From contig JAEVLN010000018.1 in assembly GCA_018350325.1 (NCBI GenBank), positions 1,368,185 to 1,432,184 of the forward strand: a stretch of DNA of 64,000 bases. The letters run 5' to 3'. Position numbers and translations under genes: made by a program. Position 1 is the stretch's first letter. Each line of letters starts with the position of its first letter. This document shows positions 19,576-31,691 of the stretch, one piece after another. This stretch comes from Globodera rostochiensis. Its lineage: Eukaryota; Nematoda; Chromadorea; Rhabditida; Heteroderidae. The notes below the pieces were generated by a model, which did not search any database, was not told where the DNA came from, and saw only the letters and a list, made by a program, of their open reading frames with translations.

Positions 19576-20965
19576 TTATAGTTATGAATATTTGCTTTAA
19601 ATCGCATAATTTATGTCAGGGATGCAATTTTTAGGCTTGAAAAATCTCAAAATAGGCGGTTAATAAGTTAGAAAAGGTGCCAAATAGGCTCTAAAAACTG
19701 GGTGTTATAAGCAATAATAGGTGCGAAAAAACGGTATTTAAAATAACAATAATAACCTAATAAATTGTTTTTTAAATAAAAAATTATCAATCGTGTATTT
19801 TAGAGTTCGATCTTAAAAAAGGGCGATTTTATGGGATGCATTTGTGGGCAATAAAAACAATTTTGCCCCTTTTGGTCAAAATTTTAGAAATTTTTTTTCC
19901 AAAAAATTGTCTAAAATATGTTCTTTGATGCACTATATCGAATCGTTGATAAAAAATCAAAAAATTATAAAATTCAAAGCGGTTTTTGAATCGGTTGGAA
20001 AAATTTTTCTCGGCGGCGCCTATGATACGGTCTTCGAAAGTTTGCGGGTTTTGAATTTTTTAGGATTTACTTCTGGGGTAGGGGAGTCTGCAGTGCCGAT
20101 AGGCGCCGCCAAAAAATTCTAATTTTTACTCAATTTGCTAAGAGATTTGCATCATAATTTTTAACAATGGTAGTATTTTTTGAAGCTTTTAAGAATGGGA
20201 GGGGTCAGCGGTGCCGATAGGCGCCGCCGGGAAAATTTTTGAAGATTTTAACAAGGTTAATTGCTCAAAAATTAAGTAAAATTGTCAAGAGTTACAAAAT
20301 TTATGAATAAAACTCGATGGAACGAAATTTGGTTCAAAATTTATAATGAATAGTCAATTCTCATACGGAGCATCACAAATATTTTTTTATAATGAATCTT
20401 CAGTTTAGCTGAACATACTAAACATTTAAAATTTTTTTTTAATATTATTTTAATTTAATTTTAGTTTAAAATATAAATCAAAAAATTTGTTAATTTTAAT
20501 ATCTTCAACGGGCTTGCCGATCAACGCTTCCATAAACGCGTCAATTGTTGAATCCTCTACAAATTCGACGGAGAACTCTAGAAATATGTTTGTTTGTTAA
20601 ATTGGTTTATTTCGATATAAAATTAGTAAATTTTTCAGAATACTCATAGGCTCTGTGTATATGAGGAGGTATACTTTCCGACTTCATATGAATTGTACAT
20701 AATAATTAGTTTGCTAAATTTAGGTGAAATTTATATCAATTAGCTATCTAGATAATTTTTAGAATAAAATTTTTTATTTTAATAGCTTTTTAAAATTGGA
20801 ATTTTTAAAGTTATCATTATTTATATATTTTTTTGTTTAATTTTAATTGTTTAAAATAATCCCTTTAATTGTTTTAAAATTTATTGATTAATTTTTATTC
20901 ATTAAGTATTACATTTTTTCATTTTGAGTTTATTTACCCAATAATTTGGCATTTTAATAATTGCA
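19576..20965. mobile_element. insertion relative to the paralogous block
   Basis: Sequence left of 19575 (aactaaattatcagtt) and right of 20966 (accatttgtttaattg) is contiguous in the paralog near 49405. The intervening ~1.4 kb is therefore present only here. It begins near a hAT-like tip (cagggatgcaattttt at 19619) and holds three copies of the palindrome family (about 20008, 20090, 20205) and an exon candidate (20450-20577). Exact ends and class are unclear. Confidence 0.45.
20450..20577 (-). CDS. terminal exon candidate, minus strand
   Basis: After acceptor atatttctag| the minus strand reads FSVEFVEDSTIDAFMEALIG then KPVEDI, becomes AT-rich and stops at 20450. The acidic/hydrophobic pattern is helix-like. 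It lies in DNA absent from the paralogous block. No family recognised. The plus strand is also open across it but lacks a good donor. Confidence 0.4.
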
Positions 20966-21163
20966 TTAAGGCTAAGTAACCATTTGTTTAATTGAAATTT
21001 TGTTTGCTAATTTTAGCTTAACTTACTTTAAATGATTTTTATAAAGAATTACATATTATAAGCTATTCATATTAATCTGATTATTTTAGTTTAAGTGGTT
21101 GAAAATCGCGACAGTGCTATGTTATTTAATTTTAATAATTTTATTTAATTGTTTTTGTTTTAG

Positions 21164-21295
21164 AGGAAGATCTTATTCATTCGCATATATAATAAAATTA
21201 TGTTATGTTTTCATTTATTAAATAAAACAATTTTGAATACATTGCGCGCAGCACATAAATCCATGCCTCTAAGCGGTCCCGTTTCTTTCATTTGA
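21164..21295 (+). CDS. terminal exon candidate, plus strand
   Basis: A strong acceptor (gttt ttgttttag|) is followed by 43 codons, RKILFIRIYNKIMLCFHLLN then KTILNTLRAAHKSMPLSGPV, and a tga. The last third is G+C-rich as expected for exons in this genome. Unrecognised product. Confidence 0.4.
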   Translation, partial: RKILFIRIYNKIMLCFHLLNKTILNTLRAAHKSMPLSGPVSFI

Positions 21296-22156
21296 TGTGC
21301 TGTTCTATGAATCTCGCGTCATCCAGAGTATTAGTTAAATGATCCGGTGCGCTGTATTATTTTTATTTATTTATTTATACATTTTGTAATCGCATTTATT
21401 TAACGATCTTTTTATATTTAACTTTTTATTAAAATCGTTATAAAATTTATAGTAGTTTTTTGGCATTATTTTTAAGTCAATTACAGTTACAGTTGTTGGT
21501 ATAAAAGTTTATAACTAGACTGTTCGTTTATTCAAGTTTTAGAAGTATAAAATAAATCAGCAAAACATCAAAACAAATGTTTTGTTTTATGTTGGTAGCT
21601 TTTAAGGTAATTTGAGTTTTTAATGGAGTTGCAATAACATTAAAACTAAAATTATTTGATTATTTACAAAAAAAGTCGCGAAGCAAAATTTGTTTTTATT
21701 ATATTTTACTTTTTAAATGCTAATTTTTTTAAGCATATGAATGGATAATTAAGAGACTTTGGAATTAACGTTGCGGCAAAACGGAATTTTTTTCTGCAAA
21801 AACTACAAGCGCAGAAGTCGCAAATAATTTCATGTTATAAATTGGTTTAAATATAAATCTCGACAATTGTAAACAAGAAATAGATAACTATTTGTAGAAC
21901 ATAAATCAGTAGAGCTTGTTCCTCAATCTGACAAGTTCTCTGCTTAAAATATGATTTGTTTTTACTTTTCTGAATCGTATATAAAATAACAGAAAATTTA
22001 AATTAGACTTTTTTGGAGATTGTTAAAAGTGAATGTTTGTTCCAATTTATATTTTATAAAGGCGTGTGATAATTGTTTTACAATTTAGTTTTACAAAAAT
22101 ATTTCAAATTTATTTTGTTTGCTAATTTCAAAATCAGCATTTTGTCTTTGTTCCAG

Positions 22157-22212
22157 TAGAGCTGGCACCGAGCATGTACTTGCCCTCTTTATTTAATATG
22201 GCTTTGTGTTAA
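22157..22212 (+). CDS. short terminal exon candidate
   Basis: Acceptor tgtctttgttccag| precedes ELAPSMYLPSLFNMALC and a stop. It is only 18 codons, so support is the acceptor and composition alone. Confidence 0.3.
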
Positions 22213-22771
22213 ATTGATTTTCCATTAGCATTTCTTTCATATTTATTTTGAATTTAATTTCTTGACTTATAATCATTTATAATTTGAGATTTAACATGCA
22301 TATTCATTATCTTTCTTTATCATCATTTTCTTTCTTATCTCGTTAGTTTTATTTCTATTTGAAAATTTTTGCGCTGCATCGCGGTAAAATTAGTTTTATA
22401 AACAAAAATATTAATTTCTTAAAAATTCACGATTACATGTTCGACGCTTAACTGGACGATTTGTTAGTGCCTTTTATTAATTGCTGTTGATGAAGATATT
22501 TTCAAATTAAATTTCAACAATCTTTTTATCAGCGTTTTATTAACGCTTATCAAATTGTTGATAGGGTTTGAAGAATTTGTTAATTTAGATATTTTGTTGA
22601 ATAAATGTTTAAGTTTAAATCATTCCACCAAAATCGGTGTTAATTGTTAAAAGTTTTATCTCTTAGCAATTGGTTTTCAAGTAAAATAAATATTTAGTTT
22701 GCAGGTCTTTTGTTGTCTAGCCACATCTCGTTTTCCTCTTTGCTTAGGATTGGTGACAAATAAATTATAAA

Positions 22772-22823
22772 ACTCGCGTGGAGCTGCTTGCTGGAGGAAC
22801 TTTGCCACCAAAAGATTTACGGT
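22772..22823 (-). pseudogene. histone H3 N-terminal fragment
   Basis: On the minus strand cgtaaatcttttggtggcaa reads RKSFGGKVP, matching the RKSTGGKAP of histone H3 residues 8-16. The next bases (gcaagcagctcc-acg) match the nucleotides for RKQLAT once a small shift is allowed. No start codon or globular histone fold follows on either side. The likeness at nucleotide level is what persuades me. It would be a small processed or exon relic. Confidence 0.4.
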
Positions 22824-23062
22824 TGATAGTATTTATAAATTGATTTAATATTTGTTTTGGGAATTATTTGGACTTATAATCATTTTTACGTATTACTACT
22901 TCTGTGTGTAAACTTTTCTATTTTAAATAAATAGATTAAATTTTTGTTTTTAAATTTATGACATGGATTCAATGACTTAATAATATTGCAGCATCTTCAT
23001 TCACTTTTGAACTATAATATTTCTAATAACATTTAAATTTTTTTTTGTGATTTTCGTTGGCC

Positions 23063-23565
23063 ACAAGTCTTTAGGGCACCGAGTCATTTGCGCACTAATT
23101 CCGAATTTTTTTTAAAATAATATACCTATTACGAAATAGGGTAATACTGTGGTTTGTATCCTCCCTAAAAAATAATTTTTGTTTCAAAGTCAATAAAAAA
23201 GTATTTCAGGGTATTCAGGTGGTGTAGACTTACGTTTTGACCAAATGAGACCCTGAACCCGAAAGTTCTAAACTTTCCAATTTGTTCGAATTCGGGCTCG
23301 GGTTTGCATTTGGTCTAAACGGAAGTCAGATTCAGACTCTACACCACCTGAATACCCCTAGAAATTCTTTTTATTGACTTTGAAACAAAAAATTATTTTT
23401 TCAAAACAGGGAGCCCACAAACCACAGTATTACCCTATTTCGTAATGTATTATTTTTAAAAAATCCGGAATTAGTGCCCAAATGACTCAGTGCCCTAAAG
23501 ACTCGGTGCCCAAATGACTCGTGCTCAAATGACTTGTGCCCAAATGACATGGCTCCTACAATTTA
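23063..23565. mobile_element. foldback element with tandem subterminal repeats
   Basis: The arms at about 23063-23245 and 23320-23515 are inverted copies (for example gaaatagggtaatactgtgg against ccacagtattaccctatttc). The centre around 23250-23310 is a smaller palindrome of its own. The outer right side has five 15-17-bp units of gtgcccaaatgactcg type; the left side keeps two. There is no coding capacity. It is probably a foldback or miniature inverted-repeat transposon. Confidence 0.7.
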
Positions 23566-23756
23566 AGCACACTGCTTGCATGCCCTGGTTTAGGATTTAA
23601 TTCTTATGTTCTTTGATTTCAGTGGTAACTTTAACATGTAGCATTTTTCTCTTGATTGATTCGATGTTTTAATATGTTGTGTTATTACTATAAACAATAG
23701 TCTTTATGCGTCAATGTATGTGTCTTTTATAGTTGTTTTCATTCAAATAGCATTTT

Positions 23757-23921
23757 ACTAAAAAGAGAGAGTCAGACGACGAGAGTAATTTAAGTATCAA
23801 CGCACCCCATCTAAAAATTGTTTTAGTCACTTTTTTGAACATTTTATTTTTTGAAGAAATAGTGTACTAAAAAGAGAGAGTCAGACGACGAGAGTAATTT
23901 AAGCCGCACCCCATCTAATAA
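23757..23921 (+). repeat. direct repeat pair, ~55 bp
   Basis: actaaaaagagagagtcaga...gagtaatttaag...gcaccccatctaa occurs at 23757-23815 and again at 23866-23921, separated by about 50 bp. One frame is acidic (KKRESDDESNL). Origin unknown. Confidence 0.7.
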
Positions 23922-24576
23922 GTACTTTAATAAATTTAAGTTCCATTTGTTTTGTATTTTTCTGGAATCATTTTCTAATTAATGAATTCAATAAACTGGT
24001 TAAGATATTTGTTGCTTGCAATCTCAAATTAATTTTTTTTTTAACAGCGAGCGTGTATACACATACATCCCATTCATTCTTTTTTTTTAAGTATGTAATG
24101 TTTTTTTGTTTTATAAAATCATTTTGATCAATTTAAATTATACTTTAAGAAAAAGAACTTTGTACGGCATAATGTTTAAAAAATATATATAATTTTTGTT
24201 ATACATATAAATTCATGAAAAGTTTGCAAATTAAATTATCGATAGCATAAAAGTTTTCCATTACCAATTTAATTCAACAAATTTATGAAGCTTTTATATT
24301 TAATTGCCATAACTCATGCTCTCCGAACGCATCCTAAATGTCCCGCAACTTGGGAGTTCAATATTTGCATATCCATTGCCTATTTTCTAAATCGTTTATT
24401 TGTAAAATTGATAACGAGAGGTTTGATTACCAGTAGTGCATTTTTTATTTATTTTGGACAAAAGGCGTATTCGAAAATGTTATAATATTATGCATAGGAT
24501 CGGAAAATAATTGGCCATTTAAGGCAAACAAAATTAAAATGTTTAAATAAAAATTTTAAAAGATAATTTTGTACAG

Positions 24577-24658
24577 CTGTATCTGGTTTATGTAAGAGAT
24601 AAACTCAACAGTTGCCCTTCAATCAGTCTGGTAAACGGCAACGGCATTTTCACCATTT
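24577..24658 (+). CDS. internal exon candidate
   Basis: Between ttttgtacag| and caccattt|gtaagc lie 82 nt reading LYLVYVRDKLNSCPSISLVN then GNGIFTI. Both splice borders are good and the island is G+C-richer than its surroundings. Unrecognised. Confidence 0.4.
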
Positions 24659-25165
24659 GTAAGCAAGTTGCACAGGGTTTTTTAAAATTACTTTTTTTAT
24701 AAATTTGAAAATGTTGTTTCTTTTTCTAAAATATTTTTTTCAAAATATTTATAAATTTTTGTTTTTTTATAATAATTGTAAAATAAGAATTGTTTGCTCT
24801 TTTTGATTTACATTGTATATAATAATTTACATTTACATTTAGTTAAAATTGTCGATAAACGATTTCCGTATACCTTTCTTTTCTATATATTTTACGTTGA
24901 ATATAAAATAATTAAACTTTAGCTTATTTTAACACTGACTATAATTTAATAAGGATTTATAATTTTTCGTGTTTTCCGGAAATTGACCAAGTTATGTCGT
25001 TGCTTCTAACTCCAGCGTTTGGTCTTGGCGAATTGTCATCAATCTGCTCAACAAATTTTGCAGACAAAATTATTTATTTATTTTTCAAATTTTTTTTCAG
25101 TTTCTTGGTGTAAACGTTTTGATTTTTAGATTTATTAAGAAACTTCAAATTTTGTCCTAAAAAAG

Positions 25166-25231
25166 GCCGAAGATGCAATTAATTGGCAGTTGCCATGCAA
25201 AACAATCGAGGAACTTCCATCCATCCTGTTT
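25166..25231 (+). CDS. internal exon candidate
   Basis: 22 codons between aaaag| and ttt|gtgaca read AEDAINWQLPCKTIEELPSI then LF. Coding-like composition, but the acceptor has a poor pyrimidine tract. Its phase does not fit directly to the exon at 25529, so it may belong to another transcript. Confidence 0.3.
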
Positions 25232-25528
25232 GTGACATTTATCTTTATGATTGAAAACCAGTATTGAACGAAGCAAAACAATTTTTTATTGATTTTCAAG
25301 AAGTTTGTTCTTTATACATTTTTGTATTGAAAATTTTTTGTTAGATAATACACCGGTCTTAAAACGGTGCAATTCAACCGTACTTTGCATTTTTATTGAT
25401 CGCAGTTAAATGCCGACATTTAATTATTTGTGATGCCATATGGTGAAATGCCTAAAAAATAAGCAGAAAATTTAATTAGTTAAGTTGGCAACAAAATATC
25501 TGTCACTAATAAGAATTTTTGTTTTCAG

Positions 25529-25596
25529 CCATGGAGGAGTGCCGTAACACCGCTTTCCACGAAGCCGGCCATGTCGTAGCTTCGATCCTCATGTCG
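25529..25596 (+). CDS. exon with HEAGH zinc-protease motif
   Basis: A strong acceptor (tttttgttttcag|) and a fair donor (tcg|gtacga) bound 68 nt that read MEECRNTAFHEAGHVVASIL then MS. TAFHEAGHVV is the HExxH zinc site in the form typical of FtsH/YME1-like (peptidase family M41) ATP-dependent proteases, which act in mitochondria or plastids. No Walker A/B exons or the downstream Asp ligand were found nearby, so identity rests on this one motif. The following two exon candidates are phase-compatible but do not look like M41 sequence. Confidence 0.45.
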
Positions 25597-26151
25597 GTAC
25601 GATCCCTCGGATACCATAGTTTATTCGCACTTTTTATGGATAGGGAGCAAAATTTTCTTAATTTAATTGTAGAAAAAAATTATTTGGTCCTCTGCTAAAA
25701 ATTAGCCAGAGACAAAAAATGCATTAATATGTAATATTTTATTATTAATTTATTTTTTAAATGAATATTTTTCACATTCACTGTCATCTTATTATGTTAA
25801 GTGATTTCTTCGATCAATTTCATTATTCAAACTTATAGTTACGTTTTTTGCGCTCAACCGTTTCTTCATCGAATATATAATTTTTAATACCGCCACATTT
25901 TATCAATTTAATTTTTATTGTCAGAAAATATCAAAACATTTCTTAATCATATAATTTTTATAAAATATAAAGTCACTTCGTTAGTCATTATTGTTTTTTA
26001 ATATCAAGCCTATTCTTCGTCGATATAATTTTTTTGAAGTATAGAACCGGGTCTTTATAAAAAAATATCAGTCGCTTCATGTAGATATTTAAAAAAATCA
26101 GATTTATGAACAATTTCTTCATTAAAATAACTTTTTGTTTTAAATATCAAG

Positions 26152-26202
26152 CCGCTTGTCGTATCATTTGGCGAATTAGAATTCTTGTCAAACACCACTA
26201 TT
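26152..26202 (+). CDS. exon candidate following the HEAGH exon
   Basis: 17 codons (PLVVSFGELEFLSNTTI) end at a perfect gtaagt donor and are in phase with the donor at 25596. The acceptor (atatcaag|) is weaker. The other frame (ACRIIWRIRILVKHHY) is also open. Confidence 0.35.
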
Positions 26203-26392
26203 GTAAGTCTCTTTGTAAAACAGCAAAATTATTATTTTGTTTAAATTTTATTTTCTTCTTGTTTTTATTTTTTGAATATCTCCAAGTGATAATATTAGTT
26301 CATCATTTGTTTTAATTTTAATAAAATAATCTTAATTTATTTGATAATAAAATAATTTTACAATTTTTTCTCTTATATCTTCTATTATAAAG

Positions 26393-26457
26393 CTTAATGT
26401 TCTGCTGAGGATCCGATTGGTAATCTTTTTGGTTTCGGTTGGAGGTCCGTGGTTGAC
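26393..26457 (+). CDS. exon candidate, hydrophobic
   Basis: Pyrimidine-rich acceptor (tcttctattataaag|) and donor ttgac|gtaaaa bound LNVLLRIRLVIFLVSVGGPW. Phase 0 start fits the exon ending at 26202. It looks like one membrane segment. Low confidence because a minus frame (26332-26523) is open as well. Confidence 0.3.
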
Positions 26458-26639
26458 GTAAAATCCACAGTTGATCGTTTCAACAAGTCTGTCAATACCG
26501 GTTTTTTTTTTTGCAAATTTCAACCATTTTTCTAAAGAAAATTAGAATTTTTATTCCCCAAAACCCTCGATCCAATTTAATATTATTGTTTTTAATAAAT
26601 TTTTGAAATTCAATAATGATTCGAATTAATGAAGGGCAA

Positions 26640-26830
26640 AAAAAAATTTTTTAAAAAAATATATATTTAAAAAAATTTTTTAAAAAAAAATATATATTTT
26701 TGTTCCACTTTCGAAGGGTCTCTTTCGTTTCGATTTCGATAATTTCGAGGTTTTTCTTTCGGTTTTCTTACGAAAATCGAAATAAAAAAATTTCGATTTC
26801 GAAAAATTTCTCTTTCGACTCACCCCTGTT
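26640..26830. repeat. dispersed repeat shared with 42500-42652
   Basis: The run around ttttgttccactttcgaagg, then tttcgttt/aatttcgagg, ending cacccctg, matches 42550-42650. The preceding caagtctgtcaataccgg at 26484 likewise matches 42507. Probably one end of a TTCGA-rich non-autonomous transposon. The ORF 26700-26996 is not supported. Confidence 0.5.
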
Positions 26831-26839
26831 GTCGATGGC

Positions 26840-28480
26840 CCCTATTAAACTTAATTTTTATATTTTAATTCAGAAAATTTATTCGTGTATATGTTGTATA
26901 ATTAAAGTTTATATTGGTCGTCAATTGCTGTTTCTTTGCCAGGATGTCTTCCACATCATACTTGTTTGTGCGGGAATTCAATTTAAAACAATTTAATTCA
27001 CATTTAAGAGCTGATGTCGTTCCGCATCCCCAATCTGAGCTCATTTAGCAATTTGTGGTATTTATTTTAATTTCATATTATTTTTGTTTTATTATCATTA
27101 TTATTGTTTATTATTTATTTTATTATTATTGTTTATTTTCGTCATTTCAATAATCCTTTTCTTCGTCACCAAACGACCGGACTTAAATAAAATTTTAAAA
27201 TGCTTATAAAGAATTTTTACCCGTCGCAACTTAAGACATAATTCACTTTTGGAAAATGTATTTAATCCGGAAAAAGGACCTTAATAAAAATAACAAGTAA
27301 TGCCAAGTTGCTTATTTTAATTGCTGAGTCTGCATATTTCTTCATAAGGGTATTTTTTACTCAACTCACCACCAACTCAGATTCAGTTTATCTTTTAAAT
27401 TATTACAAAAGTTTTGTTTTTTTAATTTGATTTCAAAAGAGTTTAATCGTTTGATTTCCAATATTCGATTTGCTTGTTAATATGAATTCTCTGACTCTTT
27501 ATTTTGAACATAAAATAATTTAAATTAAAAAGTAATTTATAGATAATTGAAAAATATTTAGAAGCCTAAAGAATTAAACCGCAAAAATAATTAATTTGGG
27601 TGTTGGTGTTTCAACTCGGAAAATTATTTGTAAAATATTTTTAAGTGCAATTATTCTTAGAATTTAGTTAGAACTATACTGCTCCACAAATATTTGCTAA
27701 ATAAAACTTTTTTTTATGATATCTTTTATAATAAATAGCAACTAAAAATTATACCTTTTCAACAGCGGTTTATTGCTTAGGATAGACATTTGTAATTAAA
27801 ATGTAAAACATTAAAATATATTTTATTTTTTATGTCATTTGCAGTTATTTGCTCACACTTTTCAATTCTTAACAATTATCTATAAATTATTACTTTTATG
27901 AATTATATTAAATATAATTATTATAAATTTATTTATAGTCATCATATTTTTTTAATTAGTATAGATCCCACCAAATAAACATAATTTCCCTGGCATTTGT
28001 GCAAGAGACTAGAAGATGAAGTGAAGAATTCCCTTTTCTCTGTTCAATTTTTTTAAGGGACTTTTTGTAAGTAATTTTTTCTTAAAAAATAAAAGGATAT
28101 AAACTAACATATAAACTGATATAGTAAATTGCATTGGCATCATATTATTGCGGTTTTGATGTATAATTCAAAAATACATAACCATTTGTCGTTCGTCTTT
28201 TTCCGCAGCAAAAATTGCAGATTATAAGAAATTTATATTTACGCTAATATTCGGTTAAAAAATTATTTGTTTTCAGTGCAAATGTAAAAAACATCATCTC
28301 AAATTTTATTTAATTAAAATTCAGTATTTAATAAGAATAACAAGTTTATTTTGATACACCTTTGCTTTTCTTTGTTGATCTACTTATTATATTAATATTA
28401 ACGTTATCTTGAACTTATGAATCTATGAGTTGATATTTTTTTAATTATCTTTTTTTTCTAATGTAGTTTTAATTATTTTT
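26840..28480. other. AT-rich DNA, no supported gene
   Basis: No exon with two good borders. A possible small one reads IPFSLFNFFKGLF before gtaagt at 28069 but its acceptor is poor. Confidence 0.4.
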
Positions 28481-28541
28481 TTCTAATTTGCATGATACAT
28501 ATAGAACTAAATTATTTTATAATTCAACTGCATTTTTTCAA

Positions 28542-28650
28542 AGATGAGCGGCGGGAAAATTGCAGTTATAAGCCACCAGAAGCCAATTCTTCTAACCGGA
28601 ACCAGTCGATGTGTGGCGGTACTAGCTGCGCGCTTGTACACCCATTGAAT
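28542..28650 (+). CDS. exon-like G+C island, frame uncertain
   Basis: After ttttttcaaag| one frame gives MSGGKIAVISHQKPILLTGT then SRCVAVLAARLYTH and a stop. Another gives DERRENCSYKPPEANSSNRN then CGGTSCALVHPLNIL. The island contrasts strongly with its AT-rich flanks, so it is probably exonic, but I cannot choose the frame. Confidence 0.35.
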
Positions 28651-29009
28651 ATTTTGGTATACAAAGAACATATGTTTAAAAAGGAAAAAAATGTCTGGAA
28701 AAATTTGTCAAAATATACCCATAATATTTAAAAATTTAAATAAATACTTGCACAAAGCTACGATTATTAAAATATTTTGCTGATTTCTGTGCGCATATTT
28801 AATATTATTTTTTGAATGTTTTTATTAAAAGTGTTTATTTTATGTGCTTGCTTCAGAAAAGTTATTTTTTTCATTATAAAACATCAATTATATGAAATCT
28901 TTAGCTTTAAAAATATATTTTAAAAATTACTAAAAATATTTTATTTTGTGTGTCTGCTTCAAAATGGCTATAATGCCTTAATAATTGGCACGATTTGAAG
29001 AAAGCCTTT

Positions 29010-29480
29010 TTAACAGAATTTTTGATATAGTGTACAAAATTGAGATTGGTAACGATTTTTACGCCCAATTCAGAGATGATGACATTGTTTGAGAGGTAAG
29101 CGGAAAGATGTTAATGCGATATGAATTTTCAGGATTGTTTTCCTCCAAAAGTAAATATAGAAATTGAGAGGGGCCAGTCTTGCGCATATTTTTGTAAAGA
29201 ATCTATAGGGCACATTGGAATGAAGTGAAGTTTTATTTTGGTAGTGGGAGGGGAGAAAGATTGGAAGATTTTAAGACCATCTGCAATTAATTTTATGCCA
29301 ACATCATAGTGAAAATAGTTGGAGAGTATATGATGATCAGCAATGGGCTAAGAATCAATCCTTGGGAGACCCCAGATGCTATATTGCATGGGTTTGATTT
29401 GAATTCTCCAGATTTAACAATGAATTGTTTATTTGATCGTTACTAAATTTAAGTTTGCCTTTGATGCTTAACAACAGGAA
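29010..29480 (-). pseudogene. LINE reverse-transcriptase relic
   Basis: The minus strand has NIASGVSQGLILSPLLIIIY (29350-29390), matching the SGVPQGSILGPLLF signature of non-LTR reverse transcriptases. Next comes GIKLIADGLKIFQS (29250-29292) in place of the FADD catalytic box, then a KYAQDWPLSIS thumb-like piece and ISELGVKIVTNLNFVHYI, typical of the DLGV motif downstream. Frames shift and stops intervene, and the second catalytic Asp reads as Gly. Jockey/CR1-like class is likely. It is dead. Confidence 0.75.
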
Positions 29481-29837
29481 TAGGGTCCCACTCTTGCGAC
29501 ACTGTTCATTGTTTAAATTTATTATATAAATTATTTTAGTATTTCTATATTAATGTACCTTTTATACATACACTTCAATTGTTTCATTTTAAGTCTAAAA
29601 TTGATGATGTTGTTTAGTAATCTTTCCTTGGGTTTTCATATATATAAATTTCTTAATTTTTCCCGTTTACGGAATTTTTCGATTTGTTTATATTCGAATA
29701 ATTTTCAAGTTGTTTATGGAATTTAGTACGACTGTACGACTGCTTAATCTTTTAAATAAATTATCTTGTTTGCATGTGTTAAAAAATTTAATTTTAATTT
29801 CCTCTTAGTTAATATTTATTTTATATGTTGCTGTTAG

Positions 29838-29871
29838 TTTTTTTCGACCCTGAACAACTCTGTCACGGGCA
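29838..29871 (+). CDS. short exon candidate
   Basis: ttgctgttag| then FFDPEQLCHGQ and |gtgaaa. Only 11 codons; the minus strand is open too (KKVSPARDRVVQGRKKL). Confidence 0.25.
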
Positions 29872-29879
29872 GGTGAAAC

Positions 29880-31030
29880 CTTCTTGGCGTTACCTTGTAT
29901 TAGTTATATTATTAAATATTATAAATTAATATTATTTCAAATTATTTCAAATTAAAACAAATATCAAAAGACAATATTTTCAAAATTACCTGTACATATA
30001 GTCATTTGAAATTTCATCATTAACTAAGGTCGTGTGAGATTTATTTGGTGCGTTACATTATTTGAGAATAGTTTTAAACATAAATCAGTTGATGTTTCCT
30101 TTTGTACATATTTTTTGATGCTTTATTTTTTGTCATGTTTGTGTTTAGATGATGAGATGTTAATTTCTTAAGAAATATTGTTGCTCTCCTCGAATCTGTT
30201 TCTTTCCGCATCTCGGGATCAATGATCTGATCTACACAAAAAAATGGATTACGACCCAACCATAAGGAAACGGTGTTTCATTTTAAAATCATAACGGTTG
30301 TTTTGATTAACATTCCCTTTTGATTTATTTTTATTTTTTGTGATTACTTTATCATAAATTTTATTTTCATTTTCAATTCTTACATTAATAAATTAAGGTT
30401 ATAAATTTATTTCTATTAAAATAAAATTTTACTATATGAATGGGATTTAATCGAAAGAAAACTAAACATATTTATTATTATTGAGACAAATATCATACAT
30501 ACTTTGAATAATACCTAAATTATAATTTATATACATTTTTTTAATGACAAGATGACATTTACAGTTTGAGCCGAAATTCAAATAATTTTTGTTTTAATCT
30601 TTGAAGTAATTTATGTAATAATTTTAAATGATTTATTTTTTGAATAACAAATGTCAAACACAATTTTTTGTTTAATTGTTAAATGATGTATTTGGTCTAA
30701 AATGTGTTCGCTCTACGAGAGCATCGCGAATAAAATCGATGATTTATATTTTGTATATCTGCATTAATTGTTTTAATTATTATTGTTTTTAGATACTTTA
30801 ATTCATTTTTAAATAACTTTAAAAAATTCTACGGGATGGTTACTGTTTATTTATATTTAATGATCTTTGAACTATGAATGCCATGGCATCAAAAGAATCT
30901 CGACGATTTTGGATCGACCACTCTTCGAAGATTTCAAATGCCTTCAAAAACTTTAAAATTTTATTGATTTTAAGACTTAATAATTTTATTTAATAATTTG
31001 ATTTAGAAAAGCCAAAAAAAAAATTTTTTT
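29880..31030. other. AT-rich DNA, ambiguous islands only
   Basis: Small islands at about 30180-30270 and 30875-30945 are open on both strands (for example minus DQIIDPEMRKETDSRRA) but lack paired splice sites. Nothing firm. Confidence 0.4.
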
Positions 31031-31033
31031 GAA

Positions 31034-31237
31034 TTGAAGGTTTACCCCTTCTGTACATGTCGTCACGTTGACGACTGTCTCGTCAACCAGCTGCTGAACT
31101 TGATCCAATTGGTCGTGATCGCCGGTTCACAAAGGAATAATTCGGGCACAATATATTGGCGGTTTCTGCAAAAGGGGAAAATTCTCTATTTGAATTTTTT
31201 GTTTCAAATTTATTCATCATTTTTTAAAAGTTTTTAG
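31034..31237 (+). CDS. ORF partly repeated at 37049-37260
   Basis: Reads VYPFCTCRHVDDCLVNQLLN then LIQLVVIAGSQ in a G+C-rich head. The tail, from about 31128, is paralogous to 37090-37260 (aatatattggcggtttct in both). In the paralog another frame is open (NNSPLNNILAVSLKGKNS), so the reading frame is unresolved. Confidence 0.3.
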   Translation: MKVYPFCTCRHVDDCLVNQLLNLIQLVVIAGSQRNNSGTIYWRFLQKGKILYLNFLFQIYSSFFKSF

Positions 31238-31691
31238 ATTTTGAGTATTTTTTTACTTGTTACTCGATGTGTGTTGGTATACGGTAAAATCATTTTACAG
31301 AATTTTATTTTTGATCGAAAAAACTTGACACAATTTTTCATTTAAACATTATTTTTTATTTGTCATCGGTTTGGCTAATTTCCAACGTCATCATTACTTT
31401 TTTTGAAGATTGTTGGTATTAAATTATAAAATTTGTTTTAAGAATGGTATTTGTAAAATAATTCACATTCCGCCACTTCCTATACAAAGTGTCGTTTATA
31501 TAACAATAGTTTTTTTATTTGTTACATAAAATAGCTTTTTTTAATTTATTTATTTTTATTAGCATTTATTGATACATCAGATTTATAACATCATACTTTT
31601 GTATAATATTAATTTATAATTAATTAGTAGTTTCTATTTATTTTACTTTAGCTTCTGAATTAAATGTAAGCATTCAAAATTTTTAAATTAA

